Shown: positions 1-6,179 of the stretch, in pieces
How the letters are laid out: each line of letters opens with the position of its first letter
Numbering within the stretch: the first letter of the stretch is position 1
NCBI GenBank assembly: GCA_016207265.1
Contig: JACQPZ010000131.1
Coordinates: forward strand, 1-7,208
Direction of reading: 5' to 3'
DNA from: Candidatus Latescibacterota bacterium
GTDB lineage: Bacteria; Eisenbacteria; RBG-16-71-46; SZUA-252
DNA: 7,208 nucleotides
Made by a program: the position numbers and the translations under genes
The notes under the pieces: generated by a model
What the model was told of the DNA's origin: nothing
Database searches by the model: none
What the model saw: the letters and a program-made list of their open reading frames with translations, nothing else

Positions 1-1145
1 GAGAAATGCTTGGCCACCCCGCCTTCGAGCGCCCCGCCCTTCACGCGGGCCCACGCGAGCCCGGCGGCGCCGGACTGCTTCGCGGCCGCCTCGAATCCGT
101 CGATCTCGCGCCGCGACGCGGCCGCAAGTCCCGGGACGGCCAGGGCTCCCGTCATGGAATCGGGCGCCCGCTCCTTGGCCGCGCGGAAGACCTCGAACGC
201 GCTCGAGCCCGCGACCTCCGTCACGTCCCGGATCTCGAACGGGATCCTCAGGTCGGGCTTGTCGGTCCCGAAGCGGGCCATCGCCTCGTCGTAGGTGACG
301 CGCGGGAACGGAGCGGCCAGGTCACGCTCCAGATCGCGGCGGAACACGGCCTGGAGCATCCCCTCCACGACCCCGAACACGTCGTCCTCCGTCACGAAGC
401 TCATCTCGAGATCGATCTGGGTGAACTCCGGCTGGCGGTCCGCACGGAGATCTTCGTCGCGCAGGCAGTGCGCGACCTGGAAGTAGCGGTCGAAGCCTGC
501 AACCATGAGGATCTGCTTGTAGAGCTGCGGGGACTGGGGGAGCGCGTAGAACCTCCCCGGGTGAAGCCGCGCCGGCACGACGTAGTCGCGCGCCCCCTCG
601 GGGGTCGGCTTCACGAGGAGCGGTGTCTCGATCTCGAGGAACCCCTGCTCCGAGAGGAAATCGCGCACGGTCAGCACCATCGAGTGCCGGAAGATGATGT
701 TCTGCTTGAGCGGCTCGCGCCTCAGGTCCAGGTACCGGAACTTGAGCCTCAAGTCCTCCGAGGCGGTGGCGGACTCGTCCAGGGGAAAGGGAGGCGTTCG
801 GCTCGTGTTCAGGATCGCGAGCGAGTCGGCTTCGACCTCCACGCCGCCCGTGGAGAGATCGGCGTTCTCGCTCCCCGACGGCCGGCGCTGGACCAGACCT
901 TCGACCAGCAGGACGAACTCGCTTCCGATCGCCCGCGCGCGCTCCATCGTCGTTTCGCCCAGCCGCTCCGGCCGGAACACGACCTGGGTGATCCCGTAGC
1001 GGTCGCGCAGGTCCAGAAAGAGGACTCCTCCGTGGTCGCGCACGCGGTGCGCCCAGCCCATGAGGCAGACGCGGCGGGGCTCGTCCGAGGGGCGGAGGTC
1101 CCCGCAGCGGTGCGTGCGCTTCCGGCCGCGAAGCGGCTCGATCAT
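1..1145 (-). CDS. aspS: Aspartyl-tRNA synthetase (AspRS), 3' part cut off by window edge
   Basis: Class II aminoacyl-tRNA synthetase that charges tRNA with aspartate in the cytoplasm. The first 381 residues are visible; bacterial AspRS usually has about 590, so the catalytic C-terminal end is outside the window. Seen in order: an N-terminal OB-fold anticodon-binding domain (about residues 10-105, with GWAHRVRDHGG and FLDLRDRYG), the TPEGARDY loop (about 181-188), QSPQLYKQ, motif 2 with RDED at 229-232 followed by LRADRQPEFTQID, and the start of the bacterial GAD insertion (FGTDKPDLR). His38 and Gly91 match the positions that mark non-discriminating AspRS. The ATG at 1145 overlaps the hisS stop (ATGA) and is preceded by GGGAGG 7 nt upstream, so it is probably translationally coupled to hisS. 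Family identity is certain; tRNA specificity is inferred. Confidence 0.97.
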   Translation of the reverse strand, partial: MIEPLRGRKRTHRCGDLRPSDEPRRVCLMGWAHRVRDHGGVLFLDLRDRYGITQVVFRPERLGETTMERARAIGSEFVLLVEGLVQRRPSGSENADLSTGGVEVEADSLAILNTSRTPPFPLDESATASEDLRLKFRYLDLRREPLKQNIIFRHSMVLTVRDFLSEQGFLEIETPLLVKPTPEGARDYVVPARLHPGRFYALPQSPQLYKQILMVAGFDRYFQVAHCLRDEDLRADRQPEFTQIDLEMSFVTEDDVFGVVEGMLQAVFRRDLERDLAAPFPRVTYDEAMARFGTDKPDLRIPFEIRDVTEVAGSSAFEVFRAAKERAPDSMTGALAVPGLAAASRREIDGFEAAAKQSGAAGLAWARVKGGALEGGVAKHF

Positions 1146-2446
1146 CGAAGCGCCTCCCTGGGCTCGCCGCGATCGATGCGGGCCAGCAGCCACTCTCGCA
1201 GCGCCTCATCGGTCGGCTGCTTCGCTTCGTCCTTGCCGGCCGCCATGTCCCGCACGGCGTAACCATCGCCCTGCTTGGGAACGAAGACCGCCCACCGGGC
1301 GCCGGTCTTCGAGGCCCACTTCATCTGGGAGCTCGCGCTCCTCCCCGCGACGTCCACCAGGACGCGAAGCGGCTTCCGGCCCTCCGGGAGATCGTCCTGC
1401 CCGCGGAGGCGCCGCGCGAGGATCTGCGCTTCCAAGGCCGCGCCCGGCTCGAGCGCGACGACGCAGGCGTCCGGAGCCGTGGTCCCCGACTCTCCCGAGG
1501 ACTCGGTCGCGAGGAGGAGCCGCTCCATCCCGATCGAGAAGCCGATGGCGGGCGTGTCGGGCCCCCCGAAGTCCTTCACGAGCTGGTCGTAGCGGCCGCC
1601 GCCGCCGACCGCGTTCTGCGCGCCCAGCCCTTCGCTCTGGATCTCGAAGACGGTCCGCGTGTAGTAGTCCAGCCCGCGCACGAGCCGGGGCGCCTCCTCG
1701 TTGCGGATGCCGAGCCCGTCGAGCGCGCGCTTCACGGCCGCGAAATGCTCCGCGCAGGGCCCGCACAGCGACTCGAGCACGCTGGGCGCCCGGGCGATGA
1801 CCGGTGCGCACGAGGGAACCTTGCAGTCGAGGATGCGCAGGGGGTTCGTGTCGAGCCGCTCCCGGCAGTCCCCGCACAGCGCGTCTTGGTGCTCCATGAA
1901 ATACGCGCGGATCGCCTCCCGGTACCGCGGCCGGCAGACCGAATCCCCGAGCGAATTCAGGAGGACGATCACGTCCCTGAGCCCGACGTCCCAGAGAATG
2001 GAACGGAAGAGGTCGATCATCTCGGCATCGGCTTCCGGCTTCGCCGATCCCAGGAGCTCGGCCCCGATCTGCCAGAACTGGCGGTAGCGTCCCGCCTGGG
2101 GCCGCTCGTATCGGAACATCGGCCCCATGTAGTAGAGCCGGGCGGGGATCTCGGCCCGAACCGGCGCGTTCTCGATATACGCGCGGACGAGCGGGGCCGT
2201 TCCCTCCGGCCTCAGGGTCAGCGACCGGCCCTTCCGGTCCTGGAACGTGTACAGCTCCTTCCGGACGATGTCGGTCGCCTCCCCGACGCTCCGGACGAAC
2301 AGCTCGGTGGCCTCGAAGATCGGGGTCCGCACCTCCCGGTAGCCGTAGAGCGCGAGGGTGCGGCGCGTGCGATCCTCGAGCCAGAGCCAGCGCTCCACCT
2401 CCCCCGGGAGGATGTCCCGGGTCCCGCGCGGCACCTGGAACTTCAT
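1142..2446 (-). CDS. hisS: Histidyl-tRNA synthetase (HisRS)
   Basis: Class II synthetase charging tRNA-His; 434 residues, normal for bacterial HisRS. The N-terminus (VPRGTRDILP) is typical. Motif 1 region covers residues 37-68, LRPEGTA lies at 78-84, and motif 2 is FRYERPQAGRYRQFWQIG (111-128). The HisRS-specific HisA motif is LVRGLDYYTRTVFE (255-268), HisB is AVGGGGRYDQL (279-289), and motif 3 is GFSIGMERLLL (302-312). The anticodon-binding alpha/beta domain follows from about residue 329. The insertion domain has six cysteines (191, 194, 208, 213, 228, 231), including two CxxC pairs. The ATG at 2446 overlaps the vanZ stop by 4 nt and has GGAGG 4 nt upstream; its own stop overlaps the aspS start. 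It is the middle gene of a coupled vanZ-hisS-aspS unit. Confidence 0.98.
   Translation of the reverse strand: MKFQVPRGTRDILPGEVERWLWLEDRTRRTLALYGYREVRTPIFEATELFVRSVGEATDIVRKELYTFQDRKGRSLTLRPEGTAPLVRAYIENAPVRAEIPARLYYMGPMFRYERPQAGRYRQFWQIGAELLGSAKPEADAEMIDLFRSILWDVGLRDVIVLLNSLGDSVCRPRYREAIRAYFMEHQDALCGDCRERLDTNPLRILDCKVPSCAPVIARAPSVLESLCGPCAEHFAAVKRALDGLGIRNEEAPRLVRGLDYYTRTVFEIQSEGLGAQNAVGGGGRYDQLVKDFGGPDTPAIGFSIGMERLLLATESSGESGTTAPDACVVALEPGAALEAQILARRLRGQDDLPEGRKPLRVLVDVAGRSASSQMKWASKTGARWAVFVPKQGDGYAVRDMAAGKDEAKQPTDEALREWLLARIDRGEPREALR
1153..1158 (-). promoter_or_regulatory. Ribosome binding site of aspS inside hisS
   Basis: GGGAGG on the minus strand, 7 nt before the aspS ATG at 1145. 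It lies within the last codons of hisS and fixes the aspS start at the ATGA overlap (1142-1145). Confidence 0.7.
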
Positions 2447-2874
2447 GGAGCCTCCGCCCCGCCCGCCCGGCGCCCGCTGCGTGGCCGGATTCTCACGTAC
2501 TGCGTCAGCAGCACCGCGAGCAGCACCGCGGCGAAATCGATCGCCCAGTCGCGGACGTCGCTCATCCTTCCCGGCGTGAGCCGTTGGTACAGCTCGTCGA
2601 GCGCGCCCACGAGGCCTCCGAGCCCGACCGTCGCGAACGCCCAGAGCCTGCCGCGGTTCCCGCCCACGGTGAAGCGGAAGGCGCGCCCGAGAAGGAGGCC
2701 GAAGAGCGCGTATTCGGCCAGGTGCTCGAGCTTGTCCATGTAGGGAAACAGCACGGGGACGTGGCGACCCGGAATGGAGGAGGCGCTGAAGATGATCCCC
2801 AGGTACAGGATCACGGGGAGCCAGTAGACGACGAAGTGCGAGGCTCCGCCTCCCCGGCCTACGGGATCCGCCAT
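2443..2874 (-). CDS. VanZ-like family integral membrane protein
   Basis: Small membrane protein of 143 residues. About four hydrophobic segments are visible: roughly 14-33, 52-66, 79-92 and 111-127. The VanZ-family signature is clear: MDKLEHLAEYALFG (46-59) and ALDELYQRLTPGRMSDVRDW (91-110), that is DExxQ, PGR and a second Asp. The C-terminus is a short Arg-rich tail. The family is named after VanZ, linked to low-level teicoplanin resistance in enterococci, but most members have no known biochemical role and no resistance function should be inferred. The start was chosen at 2874 because it lies 11 nt after the PLP gene stop, with GAGG about 9 nt upstream. The open frame continues to 3330, but that stretch lies inside the PLP gene and does not look like VanZ. 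Its stop overlaps the hisS ATG (ATGA). Confidence 0.88.
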   Translation of the reverse strand: MADPVGRGGGASHFVVYWLPVILYLGIIFSASSIPGRHVPVLFPYMDKLEHLAEYALFGLLLGRAFRFTVGGNRGRLWAFATVGLGGLVGALDELYQRLTPGRMSDVRDWAIDFAAVLLAVLLTQYVRIRPRSGRRAGGAEAP

Positions 2875-2885
2875 CTCGGAGGCCC

Positions 2886-4085
2886 TCAATCGGGCACCCG
2901 GGCGAGCGCCTGGTCCAGGTCCGCGATCAGATCGTCCACTCCTTCGATTCCCACCGAGAGCCGCACGAGGCCTTCGGTGATGCCGACCTCCGCCATCTGC
3001 TCCGGAGAGTACGTGGAGTGCGTCATCGACGCCGGATGCTCGATGAGCGTATCGCAATCCCCGAGGCTGACCGCCAGCGTGAGGAGCTTCACCGAGTTGA
3101 GGAGCGTCACTCCCCCCGAGCGCCCGCCCTTCAGCTCGAAGGCGACCATGCCGCCGAACCCGCGCATCTGCCGCAGGGCGATCTCGTGCTGCGGGTGCGT
3201 GCGAAGCCCCGGGTACCAGACGCGCGCGACTTTGGGGTGGAAATTCAGGAACTGCGCGATCTCGAGCGCGTTCGAGGAGTGACGGTCCATTCGGACGGGA
3301 AGCGTCTTCAATCCGCGCAGCAGAAGCCACGCGTTGAAGGGGCTGATGACGCCGCCCAGGTCGCGCAAGAGCTCGAACCGCGCGGTCCGGATGAAGTCTG
3401 CGCGCCCGACCAGCACGCCCGCGACCGTGTCGCCGTGGCCGCCGATGTACTTCGTCGCGCTGTGGATCACGACGTCGGCGCCCAGCTCGAGCGGCCGCTG
3501 GTAATACGGCGTGGCGAACGTGTTGTCCACGAGCAACGGGATTCCCAGCGCGCGCGCGGCCGCGGAGCAGGTTCTCAGGTCCAGGATCTGGAGCGTGGGA
3601 TTGGCCGGCGTCTCGATGAAGAGGAGCCTCGTCCGGCCGTCGGCCGCGGCCCGGACCCCGGCAGGATCCGCCGCGTCCACATAACGCACCTCGACGCCGA
3701 ATCGGGGCAGCAGCGTGCAGAAGAGCTTGTGCGTGCCGCCGTACAGCGTGCGCGAGGCGAGGAGGTTGTCCCCGGACTGGACGAGCCCCAAAACCGCGAT
3801 CGACGTGGCGGCCATGCCGCTGCTCGTCGCCAGGGCCGCCTCGCCGGATTCCAGAAACGCCATCTCGCGCTCGAAGGCCGCCTGCGTGGGATTGCCGAGG
3901 CGGGTGTAGAAGTAGCCCTCGCGCTGGCCGGCGAAGATGGCGGCGCCCTCCTCGGCCGTGCGGAACGCGAAGGTGGAGCTTTGGTAGATCGGAGTCGAGA
4001 CCGCGCCCGTCTGCGGGTCCACGCCGCCCGACCCGTGGACGCAGAGCGTGGCGAAGGAGGGGCGGACGGGTTCGCTTGGGTTCAT
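2886..4085 (-). CDS. Cys/Met metabolism PLP-dependent enzyme (gamma-synthase/gamma-lyase/sulfhydrylase type)
   Basis: A 399-residue, full-length member of the cystathionine gamma-synthase / methionine gamma-lyase / O-acylhomoserine sulfhydrylase superfamily, cytoplasmic and normally tetrameric. The PLP lysine is K212 in SATKYIGGHGD. Other expected residues are Y60 and R62 (FYTRLGNPT), the SSGMAA phosphate loop (88-93), Y115, D187 (VDNTFATPY) and R376 (GLVRLSVG). It aligns nearly end to end with Pseudomonas methionine gamma-lyase as I remember that sequence, offset by one residue. However, the catalytic Cys116 is replaced by Gly117 (LYGGTHKLF) and Lys240 by Arg241. V339 stands where cystathionine gamma-lyases carry Glu. 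So the substrate is unresolved: O-acylhomoserine sulfhydrylation, cystathionine synthesis or methionine/cysteine elimination. The ATG at 4085 fits the family N-terminus but has no recognisable Shine-Dalgarno; a hairpin ends 8 nt upstream. vanZ follows 11 nt after the stop. Confidence 0.93.
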   Translation of the reverse strand: MNPSEPVRPSFATLCVHGSGGVDPQTGAVSTPIYQSSTFAFRTAEEGAAIFAGQREGYFYTRLGNPTQAAFEREMAFLESGEAALATSSGMAATSIAVLGLVQSGDNLLASRTLYGGTHKLFCTLLPRFGVEVRYVDAADPAGVRAAADGRTRLLFIETPANPTLQILDLRTCSAAARALGIPLLVDNTFATPYYQRPLELGADVVIHSATKYIGGHGDTVAGVLVGRADFIRTARFELLRDLGGVISPFNAWLLLRGLKTLPVRMDRHSSNALEIAQFLNFHPKVARVWYPGLRTHPQHEIALRQMRGFGGMVAFELKGGRSGGVTLLNSVKLLTLAVSLGDCDTLIEHPASMTHSTYSPEQMAEVGITEGLVRLSVGIEGVDDLIADLDQALARVPD

Positions 4086-4093
4086 GAACGGAC

Positions 4094-4126
4094 GCGGGAG
4101 ACCCGTCGCGCGGACGGATCTCCCGC
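4094..4126 (-). terminator. Strong stem-loop between lipoprotein gene and PLP gene (possible attenuator/terminator, no U-tract)
   Basis: On the minus strand the arms 4126-4113 and 4107-4094 pair over 14 bp around a 5-nt loop (4112-4108). The outer 8 bp (GCGGGAGA/TCTCCCGC) and inner 5 bp (CCGTC/GACGG) are perfect. The one remaining pair (4118/4102) is a U-G wobble in minus-strand RNA but a C-A mismatch in plus-strand RNA. It starts 7 nt after the lipoprotein stop and ends 8 nt before the PLP gene ATG. No T-run follows, so it is not a classic intrinsic terminator. Partial termination, mRNA processing/stability or control of the next start are all possible. Confidence 0.5.
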
Positions 4127-4133
4127 TCGAGAC

Positions 4134-5447
4134 TCAGGGACGGTCAAACGAGGAGACGCTCCAGACGTTCGTGCCTCGGCGCTCGAGGCCGTACACGCCG
4201 TTCGCCCCATAGGAATCGGCCCGGTTGGAGATGAAGTAGATCTTGGCTCCGTCGCTCGAGAATCTGGGGTGGAACTCGTCCGCCGGGCCCGACGTCACCC
4301 GCACGGCCGTGGAAGGATCGGTCGCGTCCGATCGGATGATCCAGAGGTCGCGGTCCGTGCGCCCCGGCACCGGCTTTGCGTAGACCACATGCTGCCCGTC
4401 CGGAGACCAATCGGGCTCCTGCCCCTGGAATTCCGCGAGCCAGCGCACATACGGCGTGGTCGGATTGGACGTTCCCGAGAACCTGAACAGCCCGCGGGCC
4501 GTTTGCGCCGAACTCTTGTAGAAGCGATAGGACTCGGCCACGACGGAATCGCCCGCCGCGGTCCAGGCGCCGTTCACGTAGGAGTTCCCGATCTCGGATC
4601 CCGAATAGACGAGCAGCGGCACGGGCGCCGTCGCGAAATTGCCCACGTCCCGATACCAGAGACGCGCCACGCCGAACGAGAGCGAATCCCCGACGTAGAG
4701 GAGCCGAGAGCCGGACGGCGCGAACCGCGGGCTGGCCAGCATCCCGTTCTTGTTGAGGTTGTATTGCACCGCGAGGAGCGCATCGGTCGTGTCGCCCCCG
4801 GTCGGGGGAACCAGCCAGATGGATGAGCCCGCGTCGGAGCCGCGCCTTTTCCCGAGGAACGCGACCCGAGACCCGTCCGATTGGACGGTGGGGGCCGTCG
4901 CGTGAAAGAACGTCCGGCTGATCTGCTCGGGCGTGCCCAACGGAGACGCCACGGCCCAGATGTCCGATTCCCCCGTCGCGGGATTCCGGATCTCCGAGTA
5001 GTAGATCTTGCCGGCGATGGGCGGCGCGACGTCGATCTGCAGGGCCTGGCTGCGGGTCCAGCGTTCGAACCGGTTGTCGACCCAGACCTGGAACGTCCTG
5101 GTCTTGAAGAACGAAACCTGGTTTTGCGCGTCCGTCGCTTCGACCGAGACGGTCACGGGGTAGCTGCCGATCAGGTCGGGCGCCGTCCAATGCACGGTCT
5201 CGGAGGTCGAGTCGGCCAGCGTCCCGGCCCCGACGCTCCAGTGGAATCGGAGCGGGTAGCCTCTGGGATTCGTGACGAGCGCCGTCAGCGCGTTGACGTC
5301 CCCGCGGACGGCGGGCGCGTTGTCCGAGCTGAGATTCTCGATGACGGGCGAGTACGCGCCCTCGACGTTGAGGGTCTTGTTCTTGGAGCAGCCGGTGAGG
5401 ATCAGGAGGGTGACGATCCCCGCCCAGAACCCGGGATGACGATGCAT
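4134..5447 (-). CDS. Lipoprotein with Ig/PKD-like domain and TolB-type beta-propeller repeats
   Basis: A 437-residue predicted exported lipoprotein of unknown function. The N-terminus MHRHPGFW is followed by a hydrophobic stretch and the lipobox LILTGC, with lipidated Cys20. Ser at +2 suggests the outer membrane if Lol rules apply. Residues ~35-123 look like an Ig/PKD-type fold (RFHWSVGAGTLADS, GSYPVTVSVEATD). The rest resembles PD40/TolB propeller repeats: QSDGSRVAFLGK (~189), APSGSRLLYVGD (~243), TAAGDSVVAES (~296), WSPDGQHVVYAK (~347) and SSDGAKIYFISNR (~397). Several are followed by xLW or xIW strands (SIWLV, RLWYRD, DLWII), so about six blades are likely. The start at 5447 has AAGGAG 12 nt upstream; an in-frame GTG at 5477 would add ten residues before the signal peptide and lacks a Shine-Dalgarno. 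Propellers like this often bind proteins or glycans, but the partner is unknown. Confidence 0.85.
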   Translation of the reverse strand: MHRHPGFWAGIVTLLILTGCSKNKTLNVEGAYSPVIENLSSDNAPAVRGDVNALTALVTNPRGYPLRFHWSVGAGTLADSTSETVHWTAPDLIGSYPVTVSVEATDAQNQVSFFKTRTFQVWVDNRFERWTRSQALQIDVAPPIAGKIYYSEIRNPATGESDIWAVASPLGTPEQISRTFFHATAPTVQSDGSRVAFLGKRRGSDAGSSIWLVPPTGGDTTDALLAVQYNLNKNGMLASPRFAPSGSRLLYVGDSLSFGVARLWYRDVGNFATAPVPLLVYSGSEIGNSYVNGAWTAAGDSVVAESYRFYKSSAQTARGLFRFSGTSNPTTPYVRWLAEFQGQEPDWSPDGQHVVYAKPVPGRTDRDLWIIRSDATDPSTAVRVTSGPADEFHPRFSSDGAKIYFISNRADSYGANGVYGLERRGTNVWSVSSFDRP

Positions 5448-5459
5448 GGAAGGGAAATG

Positions 5460-5465
5460 CTCCTT
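5460..5465 (-). promoter_or_regulatory. Ribosome binding site deciding the lipoprotein start
   Basis: AAGGAG on the minus strand, 12 nt before the ATG at 5447. The spacing is long but workable. It lies downstream of the alternative GTG at 5477, so it argues for the ATG. Confidence 0.5.
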
Positions 5466-5474
5466 TCTGGGGGA

Positions 5475-5516
5475 CACGGCGGTACAGTGCGGGAACCGTA
5501 CCAGGTAGCGGCCGTG
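5475..5516. repeat. Interrupted inverted repeat between EIIA and lipoprotein genes
   Basis: CACGGC (5475-5480) and GGTAC (5481-5485) are contiguous and pair with GTACC (5498-5502) and GCCGTG (5511-5516). This gives an 11-bp bulged stem with 8 unpaired bases on one side and a 12-nt loop. It sits just after the EIIA stop (5521) and before the lipoprotein ribosome binding site. No T-run follows on the minus strand. It could be a weak terminator or leader structure, or chance in GC-rich DNA. Confidence 0.25.
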
Positions 5517-5520
5517 CCAG

Positions 5521-6018
5521 TCAACCGGGCGGTTGCGCGGAGTAGGGCTCGGGCTTCAGGAACTGGGACTCCGCTTCCCGGAGCGTCGCGAGAAACCCGG
5601 CCGGGGATCCGCTCCGGCGCAGGGATTCGCGGACCGACTCTTCCTTGAGGAGGCGGGAGACGTTCGCCAGCGCCTTCACGTGGGGCCCCCGCAGGCTCTC
5701 GGGAGAGACGAGGAGGATGAAGAGCGTGGCCGGCTCCCCGTCCATCGAATCGAAATCGATCCCCATCGTCGAGATGCCGCACGCGGCCACCAATCGGTCG
5801 AGGAGCCGTGTCTTCCCGTGCGGGATGGCGACGCCGTTTCCGATCCCCGTGGACATCATCGATTCGCGCTGGAGCACCTTGCTCAGGATCTCGCCCTTCG
5901 TGTCCACGCGGTGAGAGGATTCGAGGAGCTGCACCAGCTCCTTGATGCACGACTCCTTGTCGCGCGACTTGAGCGACAGCGATATCGCCTGTTCGTTCAG
6001 AAGTTCGGATAGGTGCAT
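5521..6018 (-). CDS. Stand-alone PTS EIIA domain protein (fructose/mannitol or PtsN/EIIA-Ntr type)
   Basis: A 165-residue cytoplasmic protein made of one PTS_EIIA type-2 domain. Phosphotransfer histidine H67 lies in GNGVAIPHGKT (61-70). The second conserved His is H113 in RGPHVKALANVSRLL. The core GIDFDSMDGEPATLFILLVSPE (86-107) is typical, and a short Pro-rich tail follows residue 152. The family takes phosphate from HPr or NPr. With no EIIB, EIIC, HPr or rpoN gene in view, a regulatory PtsN-like role is more likely than sugar uptake, but this is inference. The ATG at 6018 fits the family start (MHLSELL) and has GGAGA 4 nt upstream. The frame stays open upstream to 6318, but that part crosses the divergent methyltransferase and looks non-coding. 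It is the first gene of the leftward set, divergent from the methyltransferase. Confidence 0.92.
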   Translation of the reverse strand: MHLSELLNEQAISLSLKSRDKESCIKELVQLLESSHRVDTKGEILSKVLQRESMMSTGIGNGVAIPHGKTRLLDRLVAACGISTMGIDFDSMDGEPATLFILLVSPESLRGPHVKALANVSRLLKEESVRESLRRSGSPAGFLATLREAESQFLKPEPYSAQPPG

Positions 6019-6041
6019 CGGCTCTCCGGCTGGCCCGGGGC

Positions 6042-6094
6042 GCGGCTCGGCGGAAACGGGCGGGCGGACCTCGCGTTCGGAAACGGCGAGCCGC
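6042..6094. repeat. Inverted repeat framing two identical direct repeats upstream of the EIIA gene
   Basis: GCGGCTCG (6042-6049) is the exact reverse complement of CGAGCCGC (6087-6094). Just inside the arms are two identical 9-mers, CGGAAACGG at 6051-6059 and 6078-6086, the second directly abutting its arm. A related CGGAAAACG occurs at 6127-6135. The block lies 24 bp before the EIIA ATG, probably in its 5' leader, so it may be an operator or an RNA structure. No regulator can be named. Confidence 0.4.
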
Positions 6095-6095
6095 C

Positions 6096-6125
6096 ACGCT
6101 ACCGTCGCCCGCCGGAGACCGTCAA
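6096..6125 (-). promoter_or_regulatory. Candidate sigma-70-type promoter for the EIIA gene
   Basis: On the minus strand TTGACG (6125-6120, five of six consensus bases) is followed after 18 nt by TAGCGT (6101-6096, three of six). A start site near 6089 would give a leader of about 70 nt containing the repeat block 6042-6094. The -10 is weak, so this is tentative. Confidence 0.3.
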
Positions 6126-6142
6126 GCGGAAAACGCCCACAA

Positions 6143-6170
6143 TCGACCACCGGGCGCGCGATGATGTACT
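6143..6170 (+). promoter_or_regulatory. Candidate promoter for the methyltransferase gene, leaderless arrangement
   Basis: TCGACC (6143-6148, four of six bases) and TGTACT (6165-6170, four of six) are 16 nt apart. Transcription would start near 6177-6180, at or within a few bases of the GTG start at 6180. Confidence 0.3.
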
Positions 6171-6179
6171 GTCGGCGCC

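Noticed and set aside
6..1262. A 418-codon plus-strand open frame antisense to aspS
   Set aside because: The translation is rich in Arg/Ala/Gly/Glu/His with no domain, while the opposite strand encodes an unmistakable AspRS. GC-rich codons commonly leave such open shadow frames.
1745..2743. A 332-codon plus-strand open frame
   Set aside because: It is antisense to hisS and vanZ, with no recognisable fold or start signal.
2875..3330. N-terminal extension of the VanZ-like protein
   Set aside because: The open frame continues upstream but lies within the PLP enzyme gene, looks unlike any VanZ N-terminus, and a good ATG follows the PLP gene stop.
4080..4089. Perfect 10-bp palindrome GTTCATGAAC over the PLP gene start codon
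   Set aside because: A 10-bp palindrome is expected several times by chance in 7 kb, and nothing else supports an operator here.
3018..4826. A 602-codon plus-strand open frame
   Set aside because: It runs across the end of one real minus-strand gene, a hairpin and most of another, and its product is low-complexity Arg/Glu/Gly-rich. It is an antisense shadow.
5448..5477. GTG at 5477 as start of the lipoprotein
   Set aside because: It has no Shine-Dalgarno and would add ten residues before the signal peptide. The ATG at 5447 has AAGGAG upstream and gives a normal 19-residue signal sequence.
5500..5519. Sigma-54-like TGGCACG on the minus strand after the EIIA gene
   Set aside because: The -24-like half is good, but the expected -12 TTGC is replaced by CTACC, so the essential GC is missing.
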